From NCBI RefSeq assembly GCF_006439055.1, contig NZ_RCZC01000007.1, positions 62,001-126,000 on the forward strand: a DNA stretch of 64,000 bases, written 5' to 3'. Positions 41,761 through 51,644 of the stretch are shown here, in pieces. Made by a program: the position numbers and the translations under genes. How positions within the stretch are numbered: the first letter of the stretch is position 1; every line of letters starts with the position of its first letter. The notes under the pieces were generated by a model, which searched no databases, was not told the origin of the DNA, and saw nothing but the letters and a program-made list of their open reading frames with translations. The stretch is from Sphingomonas glacialis. GTDB lineage: Bacteria; Pseudomonadota; Alphaproteobacteria; Sphingomonadales; Sphingomonadaceae.

Positions 41761-41804
41761 GCCGCACGCGTCGGACCGATTTGAGAGATGTTTGGAGAAT
41801 GATG

Positions 41805-43451
41805 ATGCGCAGCCCCAACCCCCGTCGCGCCGCGATCGCGTCGCTGCTGTCGGCCGGCCTGCTCTTTGCCGGCTGCTCGGCGGCGTCGGCGCAGGCGTCG
41901 CACGAGGTCCCGCGGATCGAGAGCCGCAACGGCCGCCACGCGCTGATCGTCGACGGTGCGCCGTTCTTCATGCTCGGCGCGCAGGTCAATAATTCGAGCA
42001 ACTATGCCGAGCCGCTCGCGACGGCGTGGCCGGTGCTCGACCGGATCGGCGCCAATACCGTCGAGGTGCCGATCGCGTGGGAGCAGGTCGAGCCGAAGGA
42101 GGGCAGCTTCGACTTCAGTTTCCTGCAGACGCTGCTCGACCAGGCGCGCGCGCATGACAAGCGGGTCGTCTTGCTATGGTTCGGGACGTGGAAGAACACG
42201 TCGTTCTCCTACACCCCCGATTGGGTCAAGCTCGACAACAGCCGCTTCCCGCGGATGAAGACCAAGGACGGCAAGGATCACGGCGTGCTCAGCGCGCACG
42301 GTGCGGCGACGCTCGCGGCGGACAAGCGCGCCTTCGTCCAGCTGATGACCTATCTGCGCGATCACGATCCGCAGAACACCGTCATCATGGTGCAGGTCGA
42401 GAACGAGACCGGCAGCTACAAGAACCCGCGTGATTTCTCGGCGACCGGCAATGCGCTGTTCGCCAAGCCGATCCCCGCCGCGCTCGCGCAGCGCGTCCAC
42501 AAGACCGGCAGCTGGAGCGCGGCGTTCGGCGCGCAGGCCGACCGCGCGTTCAACACCTGGTATGTCGGCAGCTACGTCAACGCGATCGCGGCAGCGGGCA
42601 AGGCGATCAAGCCGCTGCCGATGTACGTTAACGCCTCGCTTTCGGGTCCCTCGAACGTCCCCGATCCCTACGGCGTGGCGAGCGGCGGGCCACAGCAGGA
42701 CGTGCTCGACATCTGGAAGGCGGCGGCGCCCGCGATCGATCTCGAGGCGCCCGACATCTACGACAAGACCAGCGGCAACGTGATCAAATATCTCGATCAA
42801 TACGCCCGTGCCGACAACGCGCTGATGGTCCCCGAAATGGGCAATACGCGCGATTTTGCGCGCTTCTTCTGGCCGACGCTCGGCCGCGGGGCGATCGGCT
42901 TCGCGCCGTTCGGCATGGACGATACGGGGTACGCCAATTACCCGCTCGGCGCGGCTGATCTTTCGGCAACGACGCTCGACGCCTTCGCGCTGCCCTATGC
43001 AGCGGTCGGATCGATGATGCGCGACTGGGCGAAGATCGCCTTCGAGAAGCCGACCTGGGGTGCCGCCAAGCCCGACGACGGCGCGAAGCAATCGACGCGG
43101 ATGGGCGACTGGACGATCACCGCGGCGTGGGGCGAGTGGCAGTTCGGCATGAAGGACTGGGAATGGCTCAAGGGCGATGCGCCGCCATGGGACAAGCAGC
43201 CGGTCGGCGGCGTCGCGGTCGCGCAACTCTCGGCGGATGAATTCCTGGTCATGGGCGACCATGTCCGCGTTTCCTTCGCGGGCGCCCCCGGCACCCCGGC
43301 GAACGGGATCGTCGTCCGCGTCGAGGAAGGCCGGTTCGACAAGGGGCGCTGGGTCATGAAGAGGGTCTGGAATGGTGATCAGACCGATTACGGGCTCAAT
43401 CTGGTCGCGCGTCCGCAGGTGCTGAAGGTGACGATGGGACGCTATCGCTAG
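41805..43451 (+). CDS. GH35 beta-galactosidase with DUF5597 domain
   Basis: About 548 residues. The signal sequence (IASLLSAGLLFAGCSAASAQ) may be a lipoprotein (Cys24) or ordinary signal peptide. The barrel shows PFFMLGAQVNNSSNYAEP, acid/base Glu201 in QVENETG and nucleophile Glu344 in VPEMGN. The C-terminal region fits DUF5597 beta domains. The architecture resembles Cellvibrio Bgl35A, a xyloglucan-specific beta-galactosidase. Three ATGs in a row (41799, 41802, 41805) occur; the third has GGAG at 7 bases. The last 56 bases overlap the convergent histidine-kinase gene. Confidence 0.9.
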   Translation: MRSPNPRRAAIASLLSAGLLFAGCSAASAQASHEVPRIESRNGRHALIVDGAPFFMLGAQVNNSSNYAEPLATAWPVLDRIGANTVEVPIAWEQVEPKEGSFDFSFLQTLLDQARAHDKRVVLLWFGTWKNTSFSYTPDWVKLDNSRFPRMKTKDGKDHGVLSAHGAATLAADKRAFVQLMTYLRDHDPQNTVIMVQVENETGSYKNPRDFSATGNALFAKPIPAALAQRVHKTGSWSAAFGAQADRAFNTWYVGSYVNAIAAAGKAIKPLPMYVNASLSGPSNVPDPYGVASGGPQQDVLDIWKAAAPAIDLEAPDIYDKTSGNVIKYLDQYARADNALMVPEMGNTRDFARFFWPTLGRGAIGFAPFGMDDTGYANYPLGAADLSATTLDAFALPYAAVGSMMRDWAKIAFEKPTWGAAKPDDGAKQSTRMGDWTITAAWGEWQFGMKDWEWLKGDAPPWDKQPVGGVAVAQLSADEFLVMGDHVRVSFAGAPGTPANGIVVRVEEGRFDKGRWVMKRVWNGDQTDYGLNLVARPQVLKVTMGRYR

Positions 43452-46122
43452 CAGCGATGGCGTCGGGCCGCCCGAGCGCGACGCGCACCGCGCGCGTCAG
43501 TGCCTCGCGGTCGTACGGCTTCGCAAGCACGATCGTGCGCGCGTCGGCAAGCTCCGCCACGGCGGCCGCGTCGCCGGTCGCAAAGACGATCCCGATCTGC
43601 GGCCGCAGCGCGCGCGCGCGCGCGGCGAAGTCGGGGCCGTCCATTCCCGGCAGGTTGACGTCGGTCACCAGCACGTCGATCGCCGCGGTCTGCAACGCCA
43701 TCGTCGCGTCCTCCGCGCTCGCCGCCTCGACCACGCCGATGCCGGTCGCTTCGAGCATCGCGGCGGTATCGGCGCGGATCAGCGCATCGTCCTCGACCAG
43801 CAACGCCATCGGTCGCGCCGAGGATGCCGGATCGGCAGCGGGAAGCGGGGTCGGGCCGCGCCGCGACCGCTGCCCGGCGAGCACCTGCTCGAACTTCCGT
43901 GCGAGCGCCTCGCGCGTATAGGGCTTGGAGAGCAGCTCGACCCCGGCATCGAGCTTGCCGCCATGGACGATCGAATTCTCGGTATAGCCCGAGGTGAACA
44001 ACACCGCGAGATCGGGCAGCCGCTCGCGCGCGCGCCGGGCGAGTTCGGGGCTCTTCAACGTGCCGGGCATGACGACGTCGGTGAACAGCATGTCGATCGG
44101 GATGCCGCTCTCGATCACGCTCAGCGCACTGCCGGCATCGACCGCCTTGAGCACCTGATAGCCGAGCTCGCCGAGCAGCTCGACGACGGTGGCGCGGACT
44201 TCGTCATCGTCCTCGACCACCAGGACGGTCTCTGTCCCACCGACGATCGGCCCGGCGGTGGTCTCGACCTCGAGATCCTCCGCTGCGGCCGCGCGCGGGA
44301 GATACAGCTTGATCGTCGTGCCCTCGCCGAGCTCGGAATAGATCGCGACGTGCCCGCCCGACTGTTTGACCAGGCCGTACACCATCGACAGGCCGAGCCC
44401 CGATCCCTTGCCCTCGCTCTTGGTCGAGAAGAACGGCTCGAACACCTTGTCGATGATCTCGGGCGCCATGCCGGTGCCGGTGTCGCTCACCGCGAGCATG
44501 ACATATTGGCCGGGGGTGACCTCGGAATGGATGCGGGCATAGGCGTCGTCGAGGCTGGCATTGCCGAGCTCGATCGTGAGCTTGCCTTGGCCGTCCATCG
44601 CGTCGCGCGCGTTGATCGCGAGGTTGAGCAGCGCATTCTCGATCTGCGCTGGGTCGACGAAGGTGTTCCACAACCCGCCGCCGACGATAGTCTCGATCTC
44701 GATCGCTTCGCCGATCGCGCGGCGCAGCATGTCGTCCATCCCGCGCACGAAGCGGGTGACATTGATGACCTTGGGCTCGAGCGCCTGCCGGCGGCCGAAG
44801 GCGAGCAGCTGTGCCGCGAGCTTGGCACCGCGCGACACGCCCGCCATCGCATTGGTGACGCGCTTTTCGGCGCGCGCATTGCCCGCGACGTCGAAGGCGA
44901 GAAGCTGGAGATTGCCCGAGACGACCTGCAGCAGATTGTTGAAATCGTGCGCCACACCGCCGGTGAGCTTGCCGATCGTCTCCATCTTCTGCGATTGCGC
45001 GAGGACCGCCTCGGTCTGGCGACGCTCCTCGATCTCCTGGATGACGCGCGCCTCGAGCGTCTCGTTGAGGTGGCGCAGCTGCGCCTCGGCGCGCGCGCGG
45101 TGCGCCGCTTCGCGTTCGAGCGCCTCGGCGCGGCGGACGCGCTCCTCGATATCGAACACCATGACGTGGAAGCCCGGCACCGAACCATCGGCTTCGACGC
45201 GCGGAATATAGCGGATTTCGGCGCGCCGGGCGCCATCGGCATGCGGCATCACGTCATCGACGGAGATATCTTCGCCGGCGAGCGCGCGTTCGATCAGCGG
45301 CGCGCGTCGGCGGTAGAGTTTGTCGCCCATCACCTGGCGGACCGACCGGCCGATGATCTCGCTGCGCGGTCGGCCGGTCCAGGCTTCGTAATAGCTGTTG
45401 GCGAAGCGATAGATCTGGTCGCGATCGATATAGGAGATGAGGATCGGCATCGCGTCGGTGATCGTGCGCAGCTCGGCTTCGCGCCAGGCGAGCTGACGTT
45501 GAGCCGCGACCTTCTCGGTATTCTCGACGACGGTACACATCACCCCGCCGACCTGGCCGACATCGTCATAGACCGGGGTGTAGAACAGATCGAACACCAC
45601 CGCTTCGGGCGCGCCGTAGCGGTGGAGCACCATCGTCTGGTCGCGCAGCGCCTGAACCTCGCCGCGAAAGCCGGCCGCCAGGATCTCGCGGTTGAAATCC
45701 CAGATCTCGGGCCAAATCTCGCGCACCCTGCCGCCGAGCGCGCGGGGATGGTTATCGCCGGCGATCGCGCTGTAGCCGTCGTTATAGAGCATGACATGGT
45801 CGGGGCCCCACATCAGCACCTTGGCGACCGGTGAATTGACGATGTTGTTGAGCGTCGCGCGCAGCGGCGCGGGCCAGCTGGCAAGGCTGCCGAGCGACGT
45901 TTCCGACCAGTCGCGCGCGCGAATCAGCGCACCGCAGTCGCCGCCGCCGATCAGCCAGGGGGTTGCCGAGTCCATGCCTGCGGCCCGTCCGTCGCGCAAC
46001 AGGCTCACCGCTGCACGTACCGCATCGTCGGCCGTAGCGTAATCGCCTTGCGCGACCCGCGCTTCGATGAACTGGTCCAGCTCGGGCGGGAGCGAGACGG
46101 TGCGAGTCTGTGGCGTGGACAT
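43396..46122 (-). CDS. Hybrid histidine kinase with N-terminal ParD-like RHH domain
   Basis: 908 residues. Residues 1-45 (RTVSLPPELDQFIEARVAQG ... VRAAVSLLRD) match ParD/CopG-type ribbon-helix-helix antitoxin sequences, an unusual fusion. Two PAS domains follow (about 55-205 and 215-330), then a coiled coil (330-380), HisKA with phospho-acceptor His392 (GGVAHDFNN), HATPase (N-box Asn504-Ala508 region, DTGTGM 547-552, GKGSGLGL 571-578) and two receiver domains (Asp682/Lys733 and Asp821/Lys868). No membrane segment is seen, so the kinase is cytoplasmic. The PAS domains suggest it senses a small molecule or light. ATG 46122 is used. No cognate toxin or response regulator is adjacent. Confidence 0.9.
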   Translation of the reverse strand: MSTPQTRTVSLPPELDQFIEARVAQGDYATADDAVRAAVSLLRDGRAAGMDSATPWLIGGGDCGALIRARDWSETSLGSLASWPAPLRATLNNIVNSPVAKVLMWGPDHVMLYNDGYSAIAGDNHPRALGGRVREIWPEIWDFNREILAAGFRGEVQALRDQTMVLHRYGAPEAVVFDLFYTPVYDDVGQVGGVMCTVVENTEKVAAQRQLAWREAELRTITDAMPILISYIDRDQIYRFANSYYEAWTGRPRSEIIGRSVRQVMGDKLYRRRAPLIERALAGEDISVDDVMPHADGARRAEIRYIPRVEADGSVPGFHVMVFDIEERVRRAEALEREAAHRARAEAQLRHLNETLEARVIQEIEERRQTEAVLAQSQKMETIGKLTGGVAHDFNNLLQVVSGNLQLLAFDVAGNARAEKRVTNAMAGVSRGAKLAAQLLAFGRRQALEPKVINVTRFVRGMDDMLRRAIGEAIEIETIVGGGLWNTFVDPAQIENALLNLAINARDAMDGQGKLTIELGNASLDDAYARIHSEVTPGQYVMLAVSDTGTGMAPEIIDKVFEPFFSTKSEGKGSGLGLSMVYGLVKQSGGHVAIYSELGEGTTIKLYLPRAAAAEDLEVETTAGPIVGGTETVLVVEDDDEVRATVVELLGELGYQVLKAVDAGSALSVIESGIPIDMLFTDVVMPGTLKSPELARRARERLPDLAVLFTSGYTENSIVHGGKLDAGVELLSKPYTREALARKFEQVLAGQRSRRGPTPLPAADPASSARPMALLVEDDALIRADTAAMLEATGIGVVEAASAEDATMALQTAAIDVLVTDVNLPGMDGPDFAARARALRPQIGIVFATGDAAAVAELADARTIVLAKPYDREALTRAVRVALGRPDAIAASDSVPSSPSAPADARPD

Positions 46123-46270
46123 GGCAACTCTTTGCAATGCCGCTTGGCTGTGTCAACTGATCACCCGGTCGGGCCGGGTCCGTCAAGCCTAGCTCCCCCA
46201 ACGCCTGGGTGACCGGGCAGGGCGGGGGCGGTCGGGAGCGGGCGCATGGCCCATCGGTAGCGGGAGACAA

Positions 46271-48367
46271 ATGGTGCGGAACGGTCCTCTTTCGCGTGCC
46301 ATCGGTGTCGCGATGCTGGCCTTCGCCACTCCGGGTGCAGCCCAGCTTGCCTCGCCCGTTGCGATCCCTACCTATACGCCACCCGCGGTCAGCAAGGCGC
46401 AGAGCGCGAACGCCATCCATATTTCGAGCCGCCCCGCGCCGGTCCCTGTCGTGCTGGCGGTCACGCCAAGCGGATCGGACGACGGCGACGGCAGCGCGGC
46501 CAGGCCGTTCGCTACGCTGGCGCGCGCGCAGGTCGCGGTGCGGCGGCTCAACGGCGACCACGACGTGACGGTGCGACTGGCCGACGGAGTCTATCGGTTG
46601 AAAGCGCCGCTGCGCTTCACCGCTGCGGATGGCGGGCAGCGCGGGTTTACCGTGCGCTGGGAAGCCGCGCCGGGCGCGCATCCGGTCGTCTCGGGCGGGA
46701 CGCCGGTGACGGGCTGGACGCTGGCCGATCGACAGCGCGGAATCTGGGCGGCCGACATCCCGCGCGGAGTCGATCCGCGTCAGCTCTGGGTCGGCGGGCA
46801 TATGGCGCCGCGCGCCGCGGTTCGCGCGCCGCGCACCGCCTTCCGCTTCGACAAGAGCGGGATCGAGATCGTCGATCCGACGTGGCGTTCACTCGCCAAG
46901 CTGCCCGATCAGACGCGGATCGAAGTCGAGGCGACGGGATGGTTCACCGATCGCCATGCGATGGTCGCGCGGATCGACGGCGATCGCATCCTGATGCAGC
47001 AGCCGGGCTGGCGCAACAATCTGGTCGGCTACGACACCTTGGCGCGCTCGGTCTGGGGTGACAATGCTGCGCTGTTCTTCGTCAACGCGCTCGCCTTCGT
47101 GCGCGACCCTGGCCAATGGTATGCTGATCCCGCCGCGGGTAAGCTCTATTACAAGCCCGCCGCCGGCGAGGATATGGCGCGGCTCGACGTCGTGCTCCCG
47201 CGGCTCGAACTGCTGCTGTCGATCGCCGGTAGCTATGATGCGACGATCAAGGACCTGCAGTTCCGCGGGCTGAGCTTCCGCCACACGAGCTGGCTGCTGC
47301 CCTCGGGGCCCGAAGGCTATGCCAGCCAGCAGAGCGGATCGTTCCTTGCTGGCGACTGGCCGGGCTATCCCGACGATCCGGTGCGTGATTGCTCGTGGGG
47401 CTGCCGTGGGTTCGAGGCGATGCGCAACCGCTGGCGCCAGCAGCCCGCAGCGATCCAGGTCGCCGCGGCGACGCGGATCGTGTTCGATCATGACGAATTC
47501 ACCGAGCTCGGCCAGATCGCGCTCGGGATCGGCAACAATCCCGACGCCAATGCCAGCGGGATCGGGCTGGGCACCAGCGCGATCGAGGTGCGCCGGTCGC
47601 GCTTCACCGATCTCGCTGGCGGGGCGATCATGGTCGGGGGCGTGCAACCCGATGCGCACCATCCGTCACGGTCCGAAATGGGCGTGCGCGACGTGGTGAT
47701 CAGCAACAATCTGGTGCGCACCGTGTCGCAGCAGTATCGCGAGCAGGCCGCCATTCTCGTCACCTATGCCAGCGGCGCGGTGATCTGGCACAACGACGTG
47801 TCGGCCGCGCCGTATGACGGGATCGATATCGGCTGGGGCTGGGGGGCGAACGATCCCGGCGGCAATGCGGCCTATTTCACCGCCGATCGCGGCTATTACG
47901 ATCAGCCGGGCAATCGCGTGTACGACACGCCGACGACGCTGCGCGATACCGTAGTGGTCGGCAACCGCGTCCATGACGTGAAGCAATGGTTTCCCGATGG
48001 CGGCGCGATCTATCATCTCTCCGCCGATCCCGGCGCGCTCATCGCCGAAAACCATATCTACGATATCAAGGACGGGATCGCGCTCTATCTCGACGAGGGA
48101 TCGCGCTACGTCACGCTGCGCAACAATGCGATCAGCAACGTCGCGGTCTGGCTCAACATGAATTCGCAGGACCAGCTCGCACCGCGGCGCACCGCGATGG
48201 ACAATCTCGCGATCGGGAATTGGCACGATAGCGGAAAGCGCACCGGCCAGTGGACGCCGTACGTCAACAATCGCGAAGTCGAGACGGTGACGGTTGCGAA
48301 CGGCGCATGGCCGGACGCCGCGCAAGCGATCATCGCCAAGGCCGGGATCGAACCAGAACGCCCGTAA
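46271..48367 (+). CDS. Right-handed beta-helix protein, possible GH141-like enzyme
   Basis: 698 residues. The signal peptide (IGVAMLAFATPGAAQ) is followed by VTPSGSDDGDGSAARPFATLARAQVAVRR, typical of pectate-lyase-like parallel beta-helix proteins, then many short repeating strands (VVISNNLVRTVS, VVVGNRVHDV, LIAENHIYDI, VTLRNNAISNV). GGWTP/GGAIYHLS segments resemble GH141 family members (fucosidase/xylanase on complex pectin or xylan). Active-site residues are not certain, so enzyme class is tentative. GGGAG precedes the ATG. It is divergent from the histidine-kinase gene. Confidence 0.65.
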   Translation: MVRNGPLSRAIGVAMLAFATPGAAQLASPVAIPTYTPPAVSKAQSANAIHISSRPAPVPVVLAVTPSGSDDGDGSAARPFATLARAQVAVRRLNGDHDVTVRLADGVYRLKAPLRFTAADGGQRGFTVRWEAAPGAHPVVSGGTPVTGWTLADRQRGIWAADIPRGVDPRQLWVGGHMAPRAAVRAPRTAFRFDKSGIEIVDPTWRSLAKLPDQTRIEVEATGWFTDRHAMVARIDGDRILMQQPGWRNNLVGYDTLARSVWGDNAALFFVNALAFVRDPGQWYADPAAGKLYYKPAAGEDMARLDVVLPRLELLLSIAGSYDATIKDLQFRGLSFRHTSWLLPSGPEGYASQQSGSFLAGDWPGYPDDPVRDCSWGCRGFEAMRNRWRQQPAAIQVAAATRIVFDHDEFTELGQIALGIGNNPDANASGIGLGTSAIEVRRSRFTDLAGGAIMVGGVQPDAHHPSRSEMGVRDVVISNNLVRTVSQQYREQAAILVTYASGAVIWHNDVSAAPYDGIDIGWGWGANDPGGNAAYFTADRGYYDQPGNRVYDTPTTLRDTVVVGNRVHDVKQWFPDGGAIYHLSADPGALIAENHIYDIKDGIALYLDEGSRYVTLRNNAISNVAVWLNMNSQDQLAPRRTAMDNLAIGNWHDSGKRTGQWTPYVNNREVETVTVANGAWPDAAQAIIAKAGIEPERP

Positions 48368-48529
48368 CGGCGCACCCGCAGCGGTTTAGAGGCCGCATTG
48401 CCGTGCGCGCGATGGCCCCGCACGATCACGAAATGACCATTTGTCGGAGCTTCGCGCTTTCCCGACCCGCTCGGCGTGCGCGGTCGACACCTCCCGATTT
48501 CGGCGACCTCCAAACGTATCTCTTTAGCA

Positions 48530-48572
48530 CTTATAAATTTCTGTTTTCATATGTGATGATGTCGTCTATGCC
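48530..48572 (+). promoter_or_regulatory. Conserved promoter of the TBDR-halogenase-GH2 operon
   Basis: CTTATAAA (48530-48537), TTTTCA (48544-48549), 17-base spacer, TATGCC (48567-48572), then the ATG at 48612. Element sequences, all spacings and the GGGGATNCG-ATG end match the 40098-40182 region upstream of GH39, so the two operons probably share one regulator. Confidence 0.6.
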
Positions 48573-48611
48573 GTCCTCAAGTCCAGACAGGACAATCAGG
48601 GAGGGGATTCG

Positions 48612-51545
48612 ATGAGGAACAGCGTACGGATTTTGGCGAGTGTCTCGGGTCTGGCGATCGGCATCTGGAGTGTCGCCGCGGCGCACGCACAGACGACCCC
48701 GGCGCCACAGACGAGCGGCCCTCCCGCAACACCGACCACCGCCGCGCCGCAGCCGCCCGAAGCGGACCCGGCCGATATCGTCGTCACCGGGCTGCGCGGC
48801 AGCCTCGCCTCGGCGCAGGCGATCAAGCGCAATTCCGAGCAGATCGTCGATTCGATCACCGCGCAGGACATCGGCAAATTCCCCGACACCAACATCGCCG
48901 AATCGCTCCAGCGCATCTCGGGCATCCAGATCCAGCGTAACCTCGGCGAGGGCAGCACGGTCGCGATCCGCGGCCTTAGCGAAGTGCGCACCGAGCTCAA
49001 CGGCCACGACATCTTCACCGCGAACGGCGGCGTCGGCCTCGCGTTCGACGAAGTCGGGCCCGACCTGCTGTCGCGCGTCGATGTCTTCAAGAACCCTTCG
49101 GCGGAGATGATCGAAGGCTCGCTCGGCGGCACGATCGACCTGCGCACGCGCAAGCCGTTCGATGCGCCGGGGCGGATCATCGCGGCGACCGTGTCGGGCA
49201 CCGAATATGATCTTGCAAAGAAGAAGGGCTGGGGCGGGTCCGCGCTCTACAGCAACCGCTGGCACACCGGGCTCGGCGAGATCGGCGTGCTGCTCAACGC
49301 CTCCTACCAGCGGTCGTTCTTCCGCCAGGATCTCGACCAGGTTGAGCCCTACAACATCCACGGCCCGAACGCCGATCCGGGCGGCGCGCCGGTGCAGTCG
49401 ACGCTCGTGCCCGGCTATGCCGGCCAGAACATCCAGGTCCAGAAAGGCGGCGGCTTCAACGTCGCGCAGGGCGATCGCAAGCGGCAGAGCATCTCGGGCG
49501 TGCTGCAATGGCGCCCGGCCGACAATGTCGAGGCCTATGCCCAGGTCCTGAGCACGACCTACAAGTTCACCGACACCGGCGTCGCCTATTTCGCCTCGGA
49601 CGACGGCGCCGCGCCGACCGGAACCTATACCGTCGCCAACGGGATCGCGACCTCGGGGGCGCTGTCCAATCCGGGCGGGCTGTCGGTCACCTATGGCTCG
49701 AACCGCAAGACGCGCACGACCGACATCACGACGGGCGTGAAATGGTCGGTGACCGATCGGCTGAAGGTCGTGTTCGACTATCAGCATATCGATTCGACGG
49801 TGAAGCAGGATTCGCTCAACCTCTACATCACGCCCTATACCAAGAGCGGCGGCGTGGCGGGCCTGTTCAACCAGAGCTACAATTACGCGTTCGACAATCG
49901 CGGCAAATTCCCGACCCAGCTCGCGACCGACCCGGTTACCGGTGGACCGTCTAACTTCTTCGCCAATACCGCCAATTACGGCTTCACCGCGTATCAGCCC
50001 GATCGCATCAGCAACTCGGCGATCGGCAATACGCCACGGCTCGACCTGACCTGGGATTTCGACGACGGCGGTTTCCTCAAGTCGCTGAGCGCGGGCGTGC
50101 GCTACAGCAGCAAGACCGCGATCAACCGCGATACCAACGTCAACAACTGGACGACGATCGGCGGGACCTGCGCGAATTATTCGACCGCGGCGAGTTGCTA
50201 TCTCGTGTCGGCGCACCCCGAGGTGGTCGAGAACAATCCGGGGCAGGCGACGCTGCTGCGCGGGACTGCGTCGAACTCGGTGTTCGGGCCGATTCTGCAG
50301 TGGAACCTGTACGATGCACTCCATCCGGACTCGGCGTTCGCGCATATCAAGGCGATCAGCGGCCAGAATGCCGCCTTCGGTTCGCTCGACGATCCGACGC
50401 AATCGACCACCAGCCGGGTCAGCGAGAAGGACTATTCGGCCTATGCGCGCGCCGCGTTCGGCACGCATCTCGGCGGCATGGATCTCGATGGCAATGTCGG
50501 CCTGCGCTACGTCAAGACCGACGCGTCGGCGTCAGGTTTTCAGATCCTGACCTATCGCACCGCGGGCGCGACCGATTCGACCAGCACCTCGGTGGTCCAG
50601 CCGTATAATGGCGGTCGCAGCTACGACACCTTCCTGCCGAGCGTGAACCTCCGGCTGCACGTCACACCCAAGCTGCAGGCGCGTTTCGCTTTCTCGAAGA
50701 ACATCTTCCGCCCGACCTTCGCGCAGCTCAACCCGACCTTCACGCTGTCGCCCAATTACAACGGGTCGAACAGCACGCCGCTGACGGTCAATTCGGGCCA
50801 GCCGTACAACGCCGTGACCAACCCCTATCAGGGATCGGGTTCGGTCGCGGGCAACCCGAACCTCAAGCCCGAGCGGGTGACCTCGTTCGATGCCGCGGCG
50901 GAATGGTATTTCGAACCGACCGGCTACATCGCGCTGACGCTGTTCCGGAAGAACCTGCGCGACATCATTGACACGCGCACCTCGCTCCAGACGCAGAACA
51001 TCGCCGGCGTCGGCGCTGTCCAATTCAACGTGAGCGCAGTGACCAACGTCACCAAGGGGTTCGTCCAGGGCTTCGAAGTCGCCGGCCAGAAGTTCTTCGA
51101 CTTCCTGCCGGGGCCGCTCTCGGGCTTCGGCGTCGCGGCGAACTTCACGCTCGCCGACAGCGATGCCGGGACGCTCGCTTCGGGCAATGTCGGGTCGCAG
51201 ACGCAGTTCAAGGTGCCGCTGATCAACCTGTCGCGGACCAGCTACAATCTGATCGCCCTGTACGACAAATACGGGGTCACCGCGCGCGTCGCGTATAACT
51301 GGCGCTCGAAGTACCTCGATTCGGTCAGCGAGAATGGGGCGGCGACCTTGCCGATCTATTTCAAGGCGTACGGCTCGCTCGACGCTTCGATCGGCTATCA
51401 GCTCAACCGCTGGGCCTCGATCACGCTTGACGGCCAGAACCTCTCGGACTCGGTCGCCAAGAGCTATCAGGGCGATCCCAATCTCCTGCGCAATTACCAG
51501 ATCAACGACCGCCGCGTCTCGGTCCGGTTGCAGGTCCGCTATTGA
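48612..51545 (+). CDS. TonB-dependent receptor, polysaccharide type
   Basis: 977 residues. A signal peptide (cleavage near AHA-Q, about 26) precedes a TonB-box-like DIVVTGLRGSL, the plug with SAQAIKRNSEQIVDSITAQDIGKFPD split over TNIAESLQRISG, and a long barrel ending ...VSVRLQVRY with a terminal aromatic residue. The IVDSITAQDIGKFPD type is common among carbohydrate receptors of sphingomonads and caulobacters. It probably imports a glycan fragment for the GH2 enzyme encoded two genes on. GGGAGGGG precedes the ATG; a conserved promoter lies upstream. A terminator-like hairpin follows the stop. Confidence 0.92.
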   Translation: MRNSVRILASVSGLAIGIWSVAAAHAQTTPAPQTSGPPATPTTAAPQPPEADPADIVVTGLRGSLASAQAIKRNSEQIVDSITAQDIGKFPDTNIAESLQRISGIQIQRNLGEGSTVAIRGLSEVRTELNGHDIFTANGGVGLAFDEVGPDLLSRVDVFKNPSAEMIEGSLGGTIDLRTRKPFDAPGRIIAATVSGTEYDLAKKKGWGGSALYSNRWHTGLGEIGVLLNASYQRSFFRQDLDQVEPYNIHGPNADPGGAPVQSTLVPGYAGQNIQVQKGGGFNVAQGDRKRQSISGVLQWRPADNVEAYAQVLSTTYKFTDTGVAYFASDDGAAPTGTYTVANGIATSGALSNPGGLSVTYGSNRKTRTTDITTGVKWSVTDRLKVVFDYQHIDSTVKQDSLNLYITPYTKSGGVAGLFNQSYNYAFDNRGKFPTQLATDPVTGGPSNFFANTANYGFTAYQPDRISNSAIGNTPRLDLTWDFDDGGFLKSLSAGVRYSSKTAINRDTNVNNWTTIGGTCANYSTAASCYLVSAHPEVVENNPGQATLLRGTASNSVFGPILQWNLYDALHPDSAFAHIKAISGQNAAFGSLDDPTQSTTSRVSEKDYSAYARAAFGTHLGGMDLDGNVGLRYVKTDASASGFQILTYRTAGATDSTSTSVVQPYNGGRSYDTFLPSVNLRLHVTPKLQARFAFSKNIFRPTFAQLNPTFTLSPNYNGSNSTPLTVNSGQPYNAVTNPYQGSGSVAGNPNLKPERVTSFDAAAEWYFEPTGYIALTLFRKNLRDIIDTRTSLQTQNIAGVGAVQFNVSAVTNVTKGFVQGFEVAGQKFFDFLPGPLSGFGVAANFTLADSDAGTLASGNVGSQTQFKVPLINLSRTSYNLIALYDKYGVTARVAYNWRSKYLDSVSENGAATLPIYFKAYGSLDASIGYQLNRWASITLDGQNLSDSVAKSYQGDPNLLRNYQINDRRVSVRLQVRY

Positions 51546-51593
51546 TGGCGCGACGGGCGCTTGACGCCGCCGCCATCTGAACGTCCCCCTCAT

Positions 51594-51631
51594 GGCGGTC
51601 GTGCCCATCTCGGGCACGCCGCCACTTTTTT
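51594..51631 (+). terminator. Terminator-like hairpin between TBDR and halogenase
   Basis: GGCGG plus CGTGCCC (51594-51606, with one bulged T) pairs with GGGCACG plus CCGCC (51612-51623), followed by AC and six T (51626-51631). It lies 10 bases before the halogenase start and partly at its ribosome site, so it could cut expression of the downstream genes relative to the receptor. Confidence 0.65.
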
Positions 51632-51644
51632 GGAGCAAGCTGTG

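Noticed and set aside
43396..46122. The RHH domain as part of a toxin-antitoxin pair
   Set aside because: No ParE/RelE-like toxin frame was found up- or downstream; the domain is continuous with the kinase.
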